A stretch of 11,465 bases of DNA from an uncultured Alphaproteobacteria bacterium. GTDB taxonomy: Bacteria > Pseudomonadota > Alphaproteobacteria > Caulobacterales > Hyphomonadaceae. The stretch's first letter is position 1. The number at the start of each line of letters is the position of its first letter. Location: positions 1 through 11,465 of the forward strand of contig CAIKXW010000135.1 in NCBI GenBank assembly GCA_903831485.1, written 5' to 3'. Positions 1-7,038 of the stretch are shown here, piece after piece. The notes beneath the pieces were generated by a model. It saw nothing but the letters and a program-made list of their open reading frames with translations. It had not been told where the DNA came from and did no database searches. Position numbers and translations under genes: made by a program.

Positions 1-805
1 CGAAGAATGGATCCAGCCGGACCGCTGGAAGGCGCTTGCGGCGCGTGCGCTGCGCAAGGCGGAGATCAATCTCGAAGCCGTCCCTGCCCCTGCCGGCGAG
101 ATGGAAGTGGCGCTTGGGCCGGGCTGGACGGGCGTGCTGCTGCACGAAGCCGTGGGCCACGGGCTCGAGGGCGATTTCAACCGCAAGGGATCGTCGGTCT
201 ACTCCAACCGCATCGGGGAGCAGGTGATGGCGAAGGGTGTGACGATCGTTGATGACGGCACGATCGCCAATCGCCGTGGATCACTGTCGTTCGACGATGA
301 AGGCACTCAGACCCAGCGCACCGTTCTGGTGGAGGATGGCCGTCTCGTTGGTTATATCCAGGACCGGCAGAATGCGCGCCTGATGGGCGTTGCCCCGACC
401 GGCAATGGACGCCGCGAGAGCTACGCCGCGACCCCGATGCCGCGAATGACCAACACCTTCATGACCGGCGGCGCGCATGAACCGGACGAGATTGTCCGGT
501 CGATCAAGAAGGGCATCTGGGCTGTCGATTTCGGCGGCGGCCAGGTGGACATCACCAACGGACAGTTCGTGTTCCAGTGCACGGAGGCCTATCTCGTCGA
601 GAACGGCAAGGTCGGCGCGCCGGTGAAGAACGCAACGCTGATCGGGCACGGCCCGACGGTGATGAACAACATCTCGATGGTCGGCAACGACTTCGCGATG
701 GACGACGGTGTCGGCACCTGCGGCAAGGCCGGCCAGTCCGTACCCGTCGGCGTTGGTCAGCCCTCGCTACGCATCGACAAGATCACGGTCGGTGGCGCGG
801 GCTGA
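1..805 (+). CDS. tldD: Metalloprotease TldD, C-terminal part (5' end outside window)
   Basis: Zinc metalloprotease of the TldD/PmbA (TldE) family. With TldE it forms a heterodimeric cytoplasmic protease that processes modified peptides such as microcins and degrades unfolded peptides. Reading from base 2, 267 residues are visible, against about 480 in full-length TldD, so roughly the first 45 percent is missing to the left. The catalytic motif [11 protein letters not shown] starts at base 143 and supplies the HExxxH zinc ligands and the glutamate. The C-terminal [17 protein letters not shown] block has its cysteine at 719-721, the position of the third ligand in TldD. The ending, a glycine-rich VGG tail, is also typical of the family. 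The reading frame is open from the window edge, so the ATG at 101 is internal. The partner tldE is not in the window. The stop codon lies inside the dyad at 790-823. Identification is secure. Confidence 0.96.
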   Translation, partial: EEWIQPDRWKALAARALRKAEINLEAVPAPAGEMEVALGPGWTGVLLHEAVGHGLEGDFNRKGSSVYSNRIGEQVMAKGVTIVDDGTIANRRGSLSFDDEGTQTQRTVLVEDGRLVGYIQDRQNARLMGVAPTGNGRRESYAATPMPRMTNTFMTGGAHEPDEIVRSIKKGIWAVDFGGGQVDITNGQFVFQCTEAYLVENGKVGAPVKNATLIGHGPTVMNNISMVGNDFAMDDGVGTCGKAGQSVPVGVGQPSLRIDKITVGGAG

Positions 806-823
806 GCTCAGCCGGCGCCACCG
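790..823. terminator. 34-bp imperfect dyad, likely bidirectional terminator between tldD and POT gene
   Basis: The outer arms (790-798 and 815-823) are nine perfectly complementary base pairs. After one G/G mismatch (799/814), five more pairs close a four-base AGCT loop. The tldD stop codon (803-805) sits within the hairpin. The junction is convergent, and the POT stop begins at 829, so a shared terminator is expected here. No long T tract follows on either strand, so it is not a textbook intrinsic terminator. It could also act as a 3' RNA-stabilising hairpin. Confidence 0.55.
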
Positions 824-828
824 CTCGT

Positions 829-2682
829 TCACTCTGCCGCCTGTGGCGCAGGCGTCGCGCCGTCCTTGGGCTTGTCCTTCAGGTGCGCGAGCTTGTTCAG
901 GAACGGGCTCGCAATGCCCATCAGGATGCCAATGCCGATGCCGGCGAGACCGACATTCGTGAAGACCTCCGCATAGGTCTTCAGGGCCAGTTCCGGATCG
1001 AGCACCTGCCCGCCCACCGTTTGCTGCGCCGTCAGCTTGGTGATCTGCGCCTGCACCGCCTGTGCGATGGACGAGCCGAGATACCAGGTCGCCATCATGG
1101 TCGCGGCGATCGGCGCCGGCGTCAGCTTCGTCATAGCTGACAGGCCGACCGGAGACAGGAACAGCTCGCCCGTCGTGTGAAGCAGGTAGAGACCGACGAG
1201 GAAGATCAGCGGAACCTTGAACTCCGCATCCGCGTACTGCACGCCCCAGACAAGCACGAGGAAGCCCGCGCCCACCTGGACGAGACCCAGCGCAAACTTG
1301 AACGCGTCGCCCGGGTCCTTCTTGTGCCGGCCCAGCCAGGTCCACATCGCAGCGAACATCGGCGCGAAGATCAGGATGAACCCGCCGTTGAAGCTCTGCG
1401 TCTGGCCCGACGTGATGGTGAAGAAGCCATCATTGGGCAGCTGCGTCGACCGCTCCGAGAACTGTGACAGGGCAGATCCGCCAAGCTCGAACAGCGTGAA
1501 GAACGCGACCGACGCGAGCACGAGAATGATTGCGAGGATGAGCTTGCCGCTCTCTGCCAGCGTCGCTTTCGTGAACATGTAGTAGGCGAAGAACACCAGC
1601 ATTCCGACCGACGCGATGGTCAGCGCCATGTTCACGATCGGCTCGCGCTGGACCAGCAGCCAGACAAGTCCGACGCCCAGAAGCGCAAGTATGTAGATCA
1701 GCCATTCGCGGTTGAGCGGGCCGATCAAGCGCTTCTTGAGAAGCTCAGGATTGGGAGGCAAGCCGAGTTCTGGCGGAAGCTGCGCCGGGCCCGGCGTGAA
1801 GAAGAGGATGCGGCGGCGCACGAAAACCAGCCAGCCCAGCAACATGCCGACGCCGGCAAGGCCGAAGCCTGCCCACCATCCGACCTGCGCGCCGACCAAC
1901 GCGCACAGCACCTGCGCCCAGAAGGCGCCGAGGTTGATCCCGTAGTAGTAGAGCGAGAACCCGCCATCCCGGCGCGGATCGTCCTTGGTGTAGAGCTGGC
2001 CGACCTGTGTCGCGAGGTTGGCCTTCAGGAAGCCGACGCCCATGATGATCAACGACAGGGCAAGGAAGAACGCGCCCATGTAGAAAGGCTGCTGTCCCTC
2101 GACGATCATCTGGTAGCCTTCGACCTCGGTTGTTTCCGGATCGTCGACCGGCAGGATGTTCGGCAGCGCGGCCGTGCCGGTGTAGCCCTTGATCTCCATG
2201 CCGCCATTGTCGGCCGGGCCGAACTCATAGCGCTGGCCGCCGACAACCACCCAGGCCTGGCGCTGGTCCTGTCGGCCTTCTGACTCGATGTTGTAGTTCT
2301 GGCCATTGAAGATCAGCACGTTGCGAGCAGGCGCCTGCTCGATCGCCATCGTCAGGTGACCCGCCACCAGCAGGAGCGCGCCGAAAGCCACAGCCTTTGT
2401 CGTGCCGAGATAGCGGTCCGCCAGCATGCCGCCGATCAGCGGAAGCAGGTACACGAGCGAGGTATAGGCCCCGTACTGGCCAGAGGCCGCTTCATCCGAG
2501 AACAGGAAATGCTGCGTCATGTACACGAACAGAATCGTGCGCATCCCGTAATAGGAGAACCGCTCCCACATCTCGGTGAAGAAGATGATGTGCAGGCCTT
2601 TGGGCTGCTTGCGCAGCTGCAGGAAGACCGGGAGCCCCGTGACCAGGGTGATCACGATTCCGATCGCAACAACGATATCCAT
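829..2682 (-). CDS. POT/PTR-family proton-dependent oligopeptide transporter
   Basis: Inner-membrane proton-coupled importer of di- and tripeptides (POT family, major facilitator superfamily), 617 residues. The family signature FFTEMWERFSYYGMR is at residues 34-48, giving the ExxERF proton-coupling residues E37, E40 and R41. The MFS motif GGMLADRYLGTTKA is at 84-97. The second POT signature, FSLYYYGINLGAF, is at 242-254. GELFLSPVGLS at 505-515 carries the conserved helix-10 glutamate E506. Two features are unusual against the compact 450-500-residue bacterial members: an additional hydrophobic stretch before the first signature (residues 3-21), and a hydrophilic insert of about 84 residues (116-199) between helices 3 and 4, predicted to face the periplasm. 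The start is supported by GAGGA (2687-2691) four bases upstream of the ATG. It lies 134 bp downstream of gshA on the same strand and probably has its own promoter. Substrate specificity cannot be read from sequence. Confidence 0.95.
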   Translation of the reverse strand: MDIVVAIGIVITLVTGLPVFLQLRKQPKGLHIIFFTEMWERFSYYGMRTILFVYMTQHFLFSDEAASGQYGAYTSLVYLLPLIGGMLADRYLGTTKAVAFGALLLVAGHLTMAIEQAPARNVLIFNGQNYNIESEGRQDQRQAWVVVGGQRYEFGPADNGGMEIKGYTGTAALPNILPVDDPETTEVEGYQMIVEGQQPFYMGAFFLALSLIIMGVGFLKANLATQVGQLYTKDDPRRDGGFSLYYYGINLGAFWAQVLCALVGAQVGWWAGFGLAGVGMLLGWLVFVRRRILFFTPGPAQLPPELGLPPNPELLKKRLIGPLNREWLIYILALLGVGLVWLLVQREPIVNMALTIASVGMLVFFAYYMFTKATLAESGKLILAIILVLASVAFFTLFELGGSALSQFSERSTQLPNDGFFTITSGQTQSFNGGFILIFAPMFAAMWTWLGRHKKDPGDAFKFALGLVQVGAGFLVLVWGVQYADAEFKVPLIFLVGLYLLHTTGELFLSPVGLSAMTKLTPAPIAATMMATWYLGSSIAQAVQAQITKLTAQQTVGGQVLDPELALKTYAEVFTNVGLAGIGIGILMGIASPFLNKLAHLKDKPKDGATPAPQAAE

Positions 2683-2816
2683 CTAGTCCTCGCCCAAATG
2701 CCCCTTCAGGGTCTGAGCTATGTTCATCACGCGGCGGCGATAGGCTCAAGCCCCGTAATCAACCGCTGACGGCAAGACCATGCCTTTGGAGATGAACAGC
2801 CTGCAGAACGGGCGGC
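2683..2816. other. 134-bp gap between gshA and the POT gene
   Basis: This is the longest gene-free stretch in the window. On the minus strand it holds the 3' flank of gshA and the leader of the POT gene, including its ribosome-binding site GAGGA. I see no convincing intrinsic terminator and no strong -35/-10 pair; CTTGAG on the minus strand near 2750 is the best -35-like string, without a good partner. An eight-base inverted repeat (TGTTCATC at 2721-2728 against GATGAACA at 2791-2798) flanks the middle of the gap. No small coding region with a credible start is visible. Confidence 0.6.
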
Positions 2817-4193
2817 TCAGACCCGGGTCTCGGCGAATGATCGCGTAATGTCGCGCCTCCAGGGGCCGTGGTACTTTTCCAGCAGACGGTGCGCCTGTGT
2901 CTGGCCCGTCTCGGCGATTTCCTGCAGTTCGGTCAGGAAGACGGTTTCGTCGAGCCCATTGGCGTTCAGGTTCCCCCGCCGCGCGAGGCCCCCAGCGGCA
3001 AGCTTCACGGCCTCGATCGCCAGCGCCTGCGCCGTCGTGTTGCGGACCGGGGCGCCGAGCGCCTGCATCGGCACGGCCGACCGAAGGGCCTGACGTTCGG
3101 CCGCGTTGAAGCCCTTCACAAGCTCCCACGCGCCATCCAGGGCCTGATCGTCATACAGGATGCCGACCCAGAACGCCGAGAGAGCGCACAGCATGTTGTG
3201 CGGACCCGCATCAGCGCCACGCATTTCGAGGAAGGTCTTGAGCCGCACCTCGGGGAAGATCGTCGACAGGTGATCGTCGAAGTCGTCCATCGCAGGCAAT
3301 TCACCGGGCAGAACCGGAAGCTTCCCCGCCATGAAGTCGCGGAAGGAAAGACCAGATGCGTCGATGTACTTCCCGTCGCGACGTACGAAATACATCGGCA
3401 CGTCGAGCGCGTAGTCGACATACTGCTCGAAACCGAAGCCTTGCTCGAACGCGAAGGGCAGCATGCCGGAGCGATCCGGATCCGTGTCTGTCCACACATG
3501 CGAGCGATAGGAGAGGAAGCCGTTGGTGCGGCCTTCGGCGAAGGGCGAGTTGGCGAACAGCGCGGTCGCGATGGGCTGCAGCGCAAGGCTTACGCGCAGC
3601 TTCTTCACCATGTCGGCCTCAGAGCCGAAGTCGAGATTCGTCTGCACCGTGCACGAGCGGAACATCATCTGCCGCCCGAGCCTGCCAACCTTCTCCATGT
3701 ACGCCTTCATGATGCCGTAGCGCCCCTTGGGCATCATCGGCGTTTCGTCAAACGACCACAGTGGCGAGAAGCCGAGACCAAGGAAGTCGATGTTCATCGG
3801 CTTCGACAGCGCGCGCGTCTCGCGCAGGTGGTCGCCAATCTCTTCACAGGTCTGATGGATGTTCTCGAGGGGCGCGCCGGAAAGTTCGAACTGCCCGCCG
3901 GGCTCGAGGCTTACACTCGCGAGGCCCTTCTTGAGGCCGATGATGTGCCCACTCTCAATGATCGGCGCCCAGTCATTGTCGCGCGCGAGACCCTCAAGCA
4001 GGCCGCGGATCGAGGCCGCGCCTTCGTACGGCACAGGCCGCAGCGAGCCTTCGATGAAGCCGAATTTCTCGTGCTCGGTGCCGATACGCCAGTCCGACTT
4101 TGGCTTTGACCCGCCCGCCAACCGTTCGACGAGCTCGCGCTTGCCCTTGATGCGCGGCGAGGACTCGTCGATGTCGCGCGTGGGAGTCGTCAT
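2817..4193 (-). CDS. gshA: Glutamate-cysteine ligase, plant/alphaproteobacterial type
   Basis: Catalyses the ATP-dependent joining of L-glutamate and L-cysteine to gamma-glutamylcysteine (EC 6.3.2.2), the first and usually limiting step of cytoplasmic glutathione synthesis. At 458 residues it has the usual length of the plant-type GCL family, which is distinct from the E. coli GshA family. WRIGTEHEKFGF (35-46) contains the conserved active-site glutamates. LEPGGQFELSG (96-106) and FLEMRGADAG (321-330) are further hallmark motifs. It has only three cysteines (116, 181, 335), so I cannot infer plant-like disulfide redox control. No good Shine-Dalgarno sequence lies directly before the ATG, but an in-frame TGA closes the frame a short way upstream and the N-terminus fits the family, so this start is the best choice. 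It lies downstream of rsmE on the same strand. gshB is not in the window. Confidence 0.96.
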   Translation of the reverse strand: MTTPTRDIDESSPRIKGKRELVERLAGGSKPKSDWRIGTEHEKFGFIEGSLRPVPYEGAASIRGLLEGLARDNDWAPIIESGHIIGLKKGLASVSLEPGGQFELSGAPLENIHQTCEEIGDHLRETRALSKPMNIDFLGLGFSPLWSFDETPMMPKGRYGIMKAYMEKVGRLGRQMMFRSCTVQTNLDFGSEADMVKKLRVSLALQPIATALFANSPFAEGRTNGFLSYRSHVWTDTDPDRSGMLPFAFEQGFGFEQYVDYALDVPMYFVRRDGKYIDASGLSFRDFMAGKLPVLPGELPAMDDFDDHLSTIFPEVRLKTFLEMRGADAGPHNMLCALSAFWVGILYDDQALDGAWELVKGFNAAERQALRSAVPMQALGAPVRNTTAQALAIEAVKLAAGGLARRGNLNANGLDETVFLTELQEIAETGQTQAHRLLEKYHGPWRRDITRSFAETRV

Positions 4194-4209
4194 GCAGGGT
4201 GTGTCCGGA

Positions 4210-4225
4210 GCTGGTCCTCACCAGC
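4210..4225 (-). promoter_or_regulatory. Leader hairpin upstream of gshA with GAGG in its loop
   Basis: A six-base-pair stem (GCTGGT at 4210-4215 with ACCAGC at 4220-4225) encloses a four-base loop that reads GAGG on the minus strand, the sense strand of gshA. The loop is Shine-Dalgarno-like but lies 22 bases upstream of the gshA ATG, too far for normal initiation, and nothing better is nearer. It may be a leader structure affecting translation, or chance. Confidence 0.3.
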
Positions 4226-4239
4226 CAGATAGGTATGCC

Positions 4240-4268
4240 CGCTTAGGGACGCCAGCCGGGTCCGTCAA
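4240..4268 (-). promoter_or_regulatory. Candidate sigma-70-type promoter for gshA
   Basis: On the minus strand TTGACG (4263-4268) is a strong -35 element of the Caulobacter TTGACGS type. After 15 bases comes CCTAAGCG (4240-4247), a weaker partial match to the Caulobacter -10 GCTANAWC. The stretch upstream of the -35 (about 4270-4295) is AT-rich for this genome. The gap separates rsmE from gshA and would allow gshA independent expression. The -10 match is poor, so confidence is limited. Confidence 0.35.
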
Positions 4269-4311
4269 ATGTTCGAATTGTGAAGGAAAACTATTCCGAC
4301 GGAGAGAGCGG

Positions 4312-5079
4312 CTATCTCCGCCAGTCGCCGCGCGCAGCCTGCCAAAGCGACAGGGTCGCGACAGCCGCCGTCTCCGCGCGAAGAATGCGCGGACCAAGGC
4401 CAACGGGCCGGACATAGGTTAACGATCGCAGCCGCGAACGCTCCGCAGGCGAGAAGCCGCCCTCCGGTCCAATGAGAATTGCCGCCGGGCCATCGGCGAC
4501 GCCCTGCAACACGTCGAGAATCGATCCTGCCCTGCCCGCCTCGCCGCCCCATGGCCGGCCCTGATCGTCGCCCGCCTCGTCAGCGAAGATCAGCAAGCGG
4601 CTTGCATCCCAGCTCGCTAGAGCCGCCCCCAGCTTCTCGGCGTCGCGAACCGGAGGCACGTCCAAACGCTCGGTTTGCTCTGCGGCCTCGACGGCAATGC
4701 GCTGGAGCCGGTCCACGCGGACAGTCTCGGCGTCTGTTCGCTCGGTGAGAACCGGACGAATCTCGGCCGCGCCAAGTTCCACCGCTTTTTCAACCACAAA
4801 GTCCGTCCGGGCCTTCTTGAGCGGCGCGAACAGCAGCCAGAGGTCTGGCGTCGCCGCCTGCTCCCGCACCCTCGCAGCAAGGTCGAGCGTTGCTGTCGAC
4901 TTCGTGCTGCCTGCGATGCTGGCGTCGAATTCGCCATCCCGACCGTTGAAGACGCGCACCGGATCGCCCGCCGCCAGACGCAGCACGCGCGTGAGGTAGT
5001 GCGCCTGGTCCCCGTCGAGGACCAGCTGCCCGCCCGGCGCGAGGTCCGGAGCGACATAGAGACGGGGTGTCGCGCTCAT
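4312..5079 (-). CDS. rsmE: 16S rRNA (uracil-1498-N3)-methyltransferase RsmE
   Basis: SAM-dependent SPOUT-class enzyme that methylates N3 of U1498 in 16S rRNA, acting on the assembled small subunit. Its 255 residues match the family. HYLTRVLR (27-34) in the N-terminal RNA-binding PUA-like domain, EAAEQTERLDVP (131-142), IGPEGGFS (203-210) and LGPRILRAETA (228-238) are the conserved motifs; the last two form the trefoil-knot cofactor site. The start gives MSATPRLYV, with RLYV at the usual position for the family. There is no properly spaced ribosome-binding site: a G-run touches the ATG directly. The gene may therefore be translated from a very short leader. It is divergent from ubiA across 42 bp and upstream of gshA on the same strand, an arrangement I recall from other alphaproteobacteria. 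Confidence 0.96.
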   Translation of the reverse strand: MSATPRLYVAPDLAPGGQLVLDGDQAHYLTRVLRLAAGDPVRVFNGRDGEFDASIAGSTKSTATLDLAARVREQAATPDLWLLFAPLKKARTDFVVEKAVELGAAEIRPVLTERTDAETVRVDRLQRIAVEAAEQTERLDVPPVRDAEKLGAALASWDASRLLIFADEAGDDQGRPWGGEAGRAGSILDVLQGVADGPAAILIGPEGGFSPAERSRLRSLTYVRPVGLGPRILRAETAAVATLSLWQAARGDWRR

Positions 5080-5087
5080 CCCCCTGC

Positions 5088-5114
5088 GCTATATCGGCCC
5101 CAGCCTCCTGCCAA
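5088..5114. promoter_or_regulatory. Candidate back-to-back promoter elements between rsmE and ubiA
   Basis: GCTATATC (5088-5095, plus strand) matches the Caulobacter housekeeping -10 consensus GCTANAWC at all positions and would start ubiA about 20 bases before its ATG. No good -35 partner is visible for it. On the minus strand TTGGCA (5109-5114) followed after 13-15 bases by the same AT core (GATATAGC) could serve rsmE; transcription would begin almost at the rsmE ATG. The elements occupy most of the 42-bp gap. Inference from sequence only. Confidence 0.4.
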
Positions 5115-5121
5115 GGACCAC

Positions 5122-6051
5122 ATGACCGAGCCCGCAGCCCCCACCGCCCCCGCTGACGCCGTCCGTGGCTCGTGGGTGGCGCATGCGCCGGCTTTCGCCC
5201 GCCCGTACCTGCAGCTGTCGCGCTATGATCGTCCGGCAGGCTTCTGGCTGCTGGGCCTGCCCTGCGTCATCGGACTTGTTCTCGCGCGTATTCCGGACGG
5301 CCTGGTCGCCGAGGACGCCTGGCTTGCCCTGCTGTTCGCCATTGGCGCCGTGGCCATGCGCGGCGCGGGCTGCACCTACAACGACATTCTCGACCGCGAC
5401 ATCGATGCAAAGGTCGCGCGAACGGCGTTGCGTCCGCTTCCCTCAGGCGCGGTGTCGCTGAAACAGGCGTGGGCGTGGCTGCTGATCCAGTGCCTGATCG
5501 GCCTCGGCATCCTGCTTGCTCTGCCGGATTTTGCAAAACTGGTCGCGCTCGCCGCCATACCGATGGTGGCGCTCTACCCGCTGATGAAGCGCATAACCTG
5601 GTGGCCGCAGGTCTGGCTTGGCCTCACTTTCAACTGGGGCGCCCTCGTTGCCCCGGCCGCCATTCGCGGCGAGATCACGCTGGCTGAATGGCTGCTCTAT
5701 GCCGGACTTGTTCTGTGGACGCTCGGCTATGACACGATCTACGCGATCCAGGATCGCGAGGATGACGCTCTCATCGGCGTGCGTTCAACGGCGCGGCGCT
5801 TTGGCGGGAAGATCCGCCCGGCCGTCGCGATCATCTATGCGTGCTGCAGCGCACTTTGCGCAGCAGCCGCCTACGTCGCCGATGGCTGGATGGGCATTGC
5901 GATGACTGCGCCCTTCGCCTTCCACCTTGCGCTTCAGGTCGTCCGCCTTGATCCTGCCGATGGCGGTCGCGCGCTGATGCTCTTCCGGGCCAACCGCGAA
6001 GCCGGGCTGCTGCTGCTTGCAGGATGGGCCTTCATTGCAGCGCCATTCTAG
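5122..6051 (+). CDS. ubiA: 4-hydroxybenzoate polyprenyltransferase UbiA
   Basis: Integral inner-membrane prenyltransferase that attaches the polyprenyl tail to 4-hydroxybenzoate in ubiquinone synthesis. It has 309 residues, about the normal length. The first aspartate-rich motif is NDILDRDID at 87-95 (N87, D88, D91, D95), followed by the usual RPLPSG at 104-109. The second is YDTIYAIQDREDD at 203-215 (D204, D211, D215). Both Mg-diphosphate binding sites are thus intact, and the rest is a series of hydrophobic helices. The reading frame stays open a further 149 codons upstream, but that part is antisense to rsmE. The ATG at 5122 has AAGGA (5113-5117) four bases before it, which fixes the start. 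The next gene follows after 24 bp and is probably cotranscribed. Other prenyltransferases share these motifs, but the RPLPSG and YAIQDREDD details fit UbiA best. Confidence 0.95.
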   Translation: MTEPAAPTAPADAVRGSWVAHAPAFARPYLQLSRYDRPAGFWLLGLPCVIGLVLARIPDGLVAEDAWLALLFAIGAVAMRGAGCTYNDILDRDIDAKVARTALRPLPSGAVSLKQAWAWLLIQCLIGLGILLALPDFAKLVALAAIPMVALYPLMKRITWWPQVWLGLTFNWGALVAPAAIRGEITLAEWLLYAGLVLWTLGYDTIYAIQDREDDALIGVRSTARRFGGKIRPAVAIIYACCSALCAAAAYVADGWMGIAMTAPFAFHLALQVVRLDPADGGRALMLFRANREAGLLLLAGWAFIAAPF

Positions 6052-6075
6052 CGGATACTGCTTTCGCAAGGCGCG

Positions 6076-7038
6076 ATGTGGGAGACGAGCTTGACCGACG
6101 AACCAAAGCCGGAAGGCAAGAAGACGCCGCCAGTCGCCATGATCGGCGCAGGCGTGGCGATCGGCGCGTCGCTGCTGACGGTCTTCATCGCCACGGGCAA
6201 CCGCGACAAGGATGAGCCGGCGGCCCCCGCGCAGGCCGCTGCAGCCGATCCCGCCGACGACCAGACCGCGCAGATCCAGTTCGGCCAGAACGGGCAGACG
6301 ACACCACCGCCCGCGCCTGCGACACCCGATCCCGGCGCGCCTGTCGCCAATGCCGAAGGCGCGCTGGCCTTTGCCGATGACACGATTTCCTTCAGCGCCG
6401 CCATCCCGCCGGGACCGGCGAGCGATCCCGTCCTGAACTACCTGCGCACCGACGCGCTTGCCTACTTCGCGAAGTACAAGGCCAACGCCCGCACTGACGC
6501 GGAGGACCGGAAAAAACAGGGCGCCATGGCAATGCCATGGGAAGTGCAGATCGAATGGAAATACACCGCCAAGGCGGGCGACATCCTCAGCCTCGTCGGC
6601 ACGGCCTATGAGTTCACCGGCGGCGCGCACGGCATGACCTACACCGACACCCATATTGCCAAGGCCGCGACAGGCGAGCAGATCACCATCGGGTCGATGC
6701 TCACGTCAGGCGCGATATCGCCCGCCATGGTCATTGGCGTTTGCGAAGCTCTCAAGAAGGTGAAACTCCAGAAGATAGGCTCGGCCACGATCTACGATGA
6801 GCCGATTGTCTGCGCTGGCACGCAGACCAACATCAAGCTGGAGGAAGCGAAGATCGCCCTCGCGCCATCTGTCGAAGCAAACAAGTTTGGCGGACTGTTC
6901 GTGTACTACGACGCCTACGCGGTCGGATCGTACGCAGAAGGCAACTACTCCCTCGTCCTGCCCCATGAGATTTTCGCGGAGGACCTGCGGCCGGAGTACA
7001 AGGCGATGTTTGGCGGGAAGGTTTCTGCGGAGCCGTAG
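6076..7038 (+). CDS. Membrane-anchored DUF4163/DUF3298 (RsiV-C-like) protein of unknown function
   Basis: Function unknown. The 320 residues comprise a short charged N-terminus, one hydrophobic segment (about 19-40), a Pro/Ala-rich linker (about 47-98) and a folded domain from about 100 onwards. The domain carries AYEFTGGAHG (177-186), the hallmark of DUF4163, and YAVGSYAEGNY (281-291), typical of the DUF3298 half, as in PdaC N-terminal regions and the RsiV ectodomain. RsiV binds lysozyme, but no such role can be claimed here. The topology suggests an inner-membrane anchor with the domain in the periplasm. C223 and C246 could form a disulfide. The ATG at 6076 has AAGG four bases upstream. A TTG at 6091 with GGGAG six bases before it would give a protein starting M-T-D-E-P and is a real alternative. 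It lies 24 bp after ubiA, so is probably in the same transcript, but no functional link is evident. Confidence 0.82.
   Translation: MWETSLTDEPKPEGKKTPPVAMIGAGVAIGASLLTVFIATGNRDKDEPAAPAQAAAADPADDQTAQIQFGQNGQTTPPPAPATPDPGAPVANAEGALAFADDTISFSAAIPPGPASDPVLNYLRTDALAYFAKYKANARTDAEDRKKQGAMAMPWEVQIEWKYTAKAGDILSLVGTAYEFTGGAHGMTYTDTHIAKAATGEQITIGSMLTSGAISPAMVIGVCEALKKVKLQKIGSATIYDEPIVCAGTQTNIKLEEAKIALAPSVEANKFGGLFVYYDAYAVGSYAEGNYSLVLPHEIFAEDLRPEYKAMFGGKVSAEP

Noticed and set aside
2868..4109. Long plus-strand open frame of about 413 codons
   Set aside because: It is fully antisense to gshA, whose product has clear family motifs. The translation is rich in Arg/Leu/Ala without recognisable motifs, as expected for a GC-rich shadow frame.
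1..4193. A peptide-handling system formed by TldD, the POT transporter and GshA
   Set aside because: The genes are on different strands and separately terminated, each is a widespread housekeeping gene, and no peptide precursor or modification enzyme is present.
4675..5121. N-terminal extension of ubiA by 149 codons
   Set aside because: The extension is antisense to rsmE, lacks membrane segments, and a good ribosome-binding site stands before the ATG at 5122.
6524..6540. Perfect 17-bp palindrome CCATGGCA-A-TGCCATGG
   Set aside because: It lies inside the DUF3298 coding region and encodes part of AMAMPWE. One or two such short dyads are expected by chance in a window of this size, and no second copy was seen.
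5785..6654. Minus-strand open frame of about 289 codons
   Set aside because: Antisense to the end of ubiA and the first half of the DUF3298 gene; no motifs and no plausible start region.
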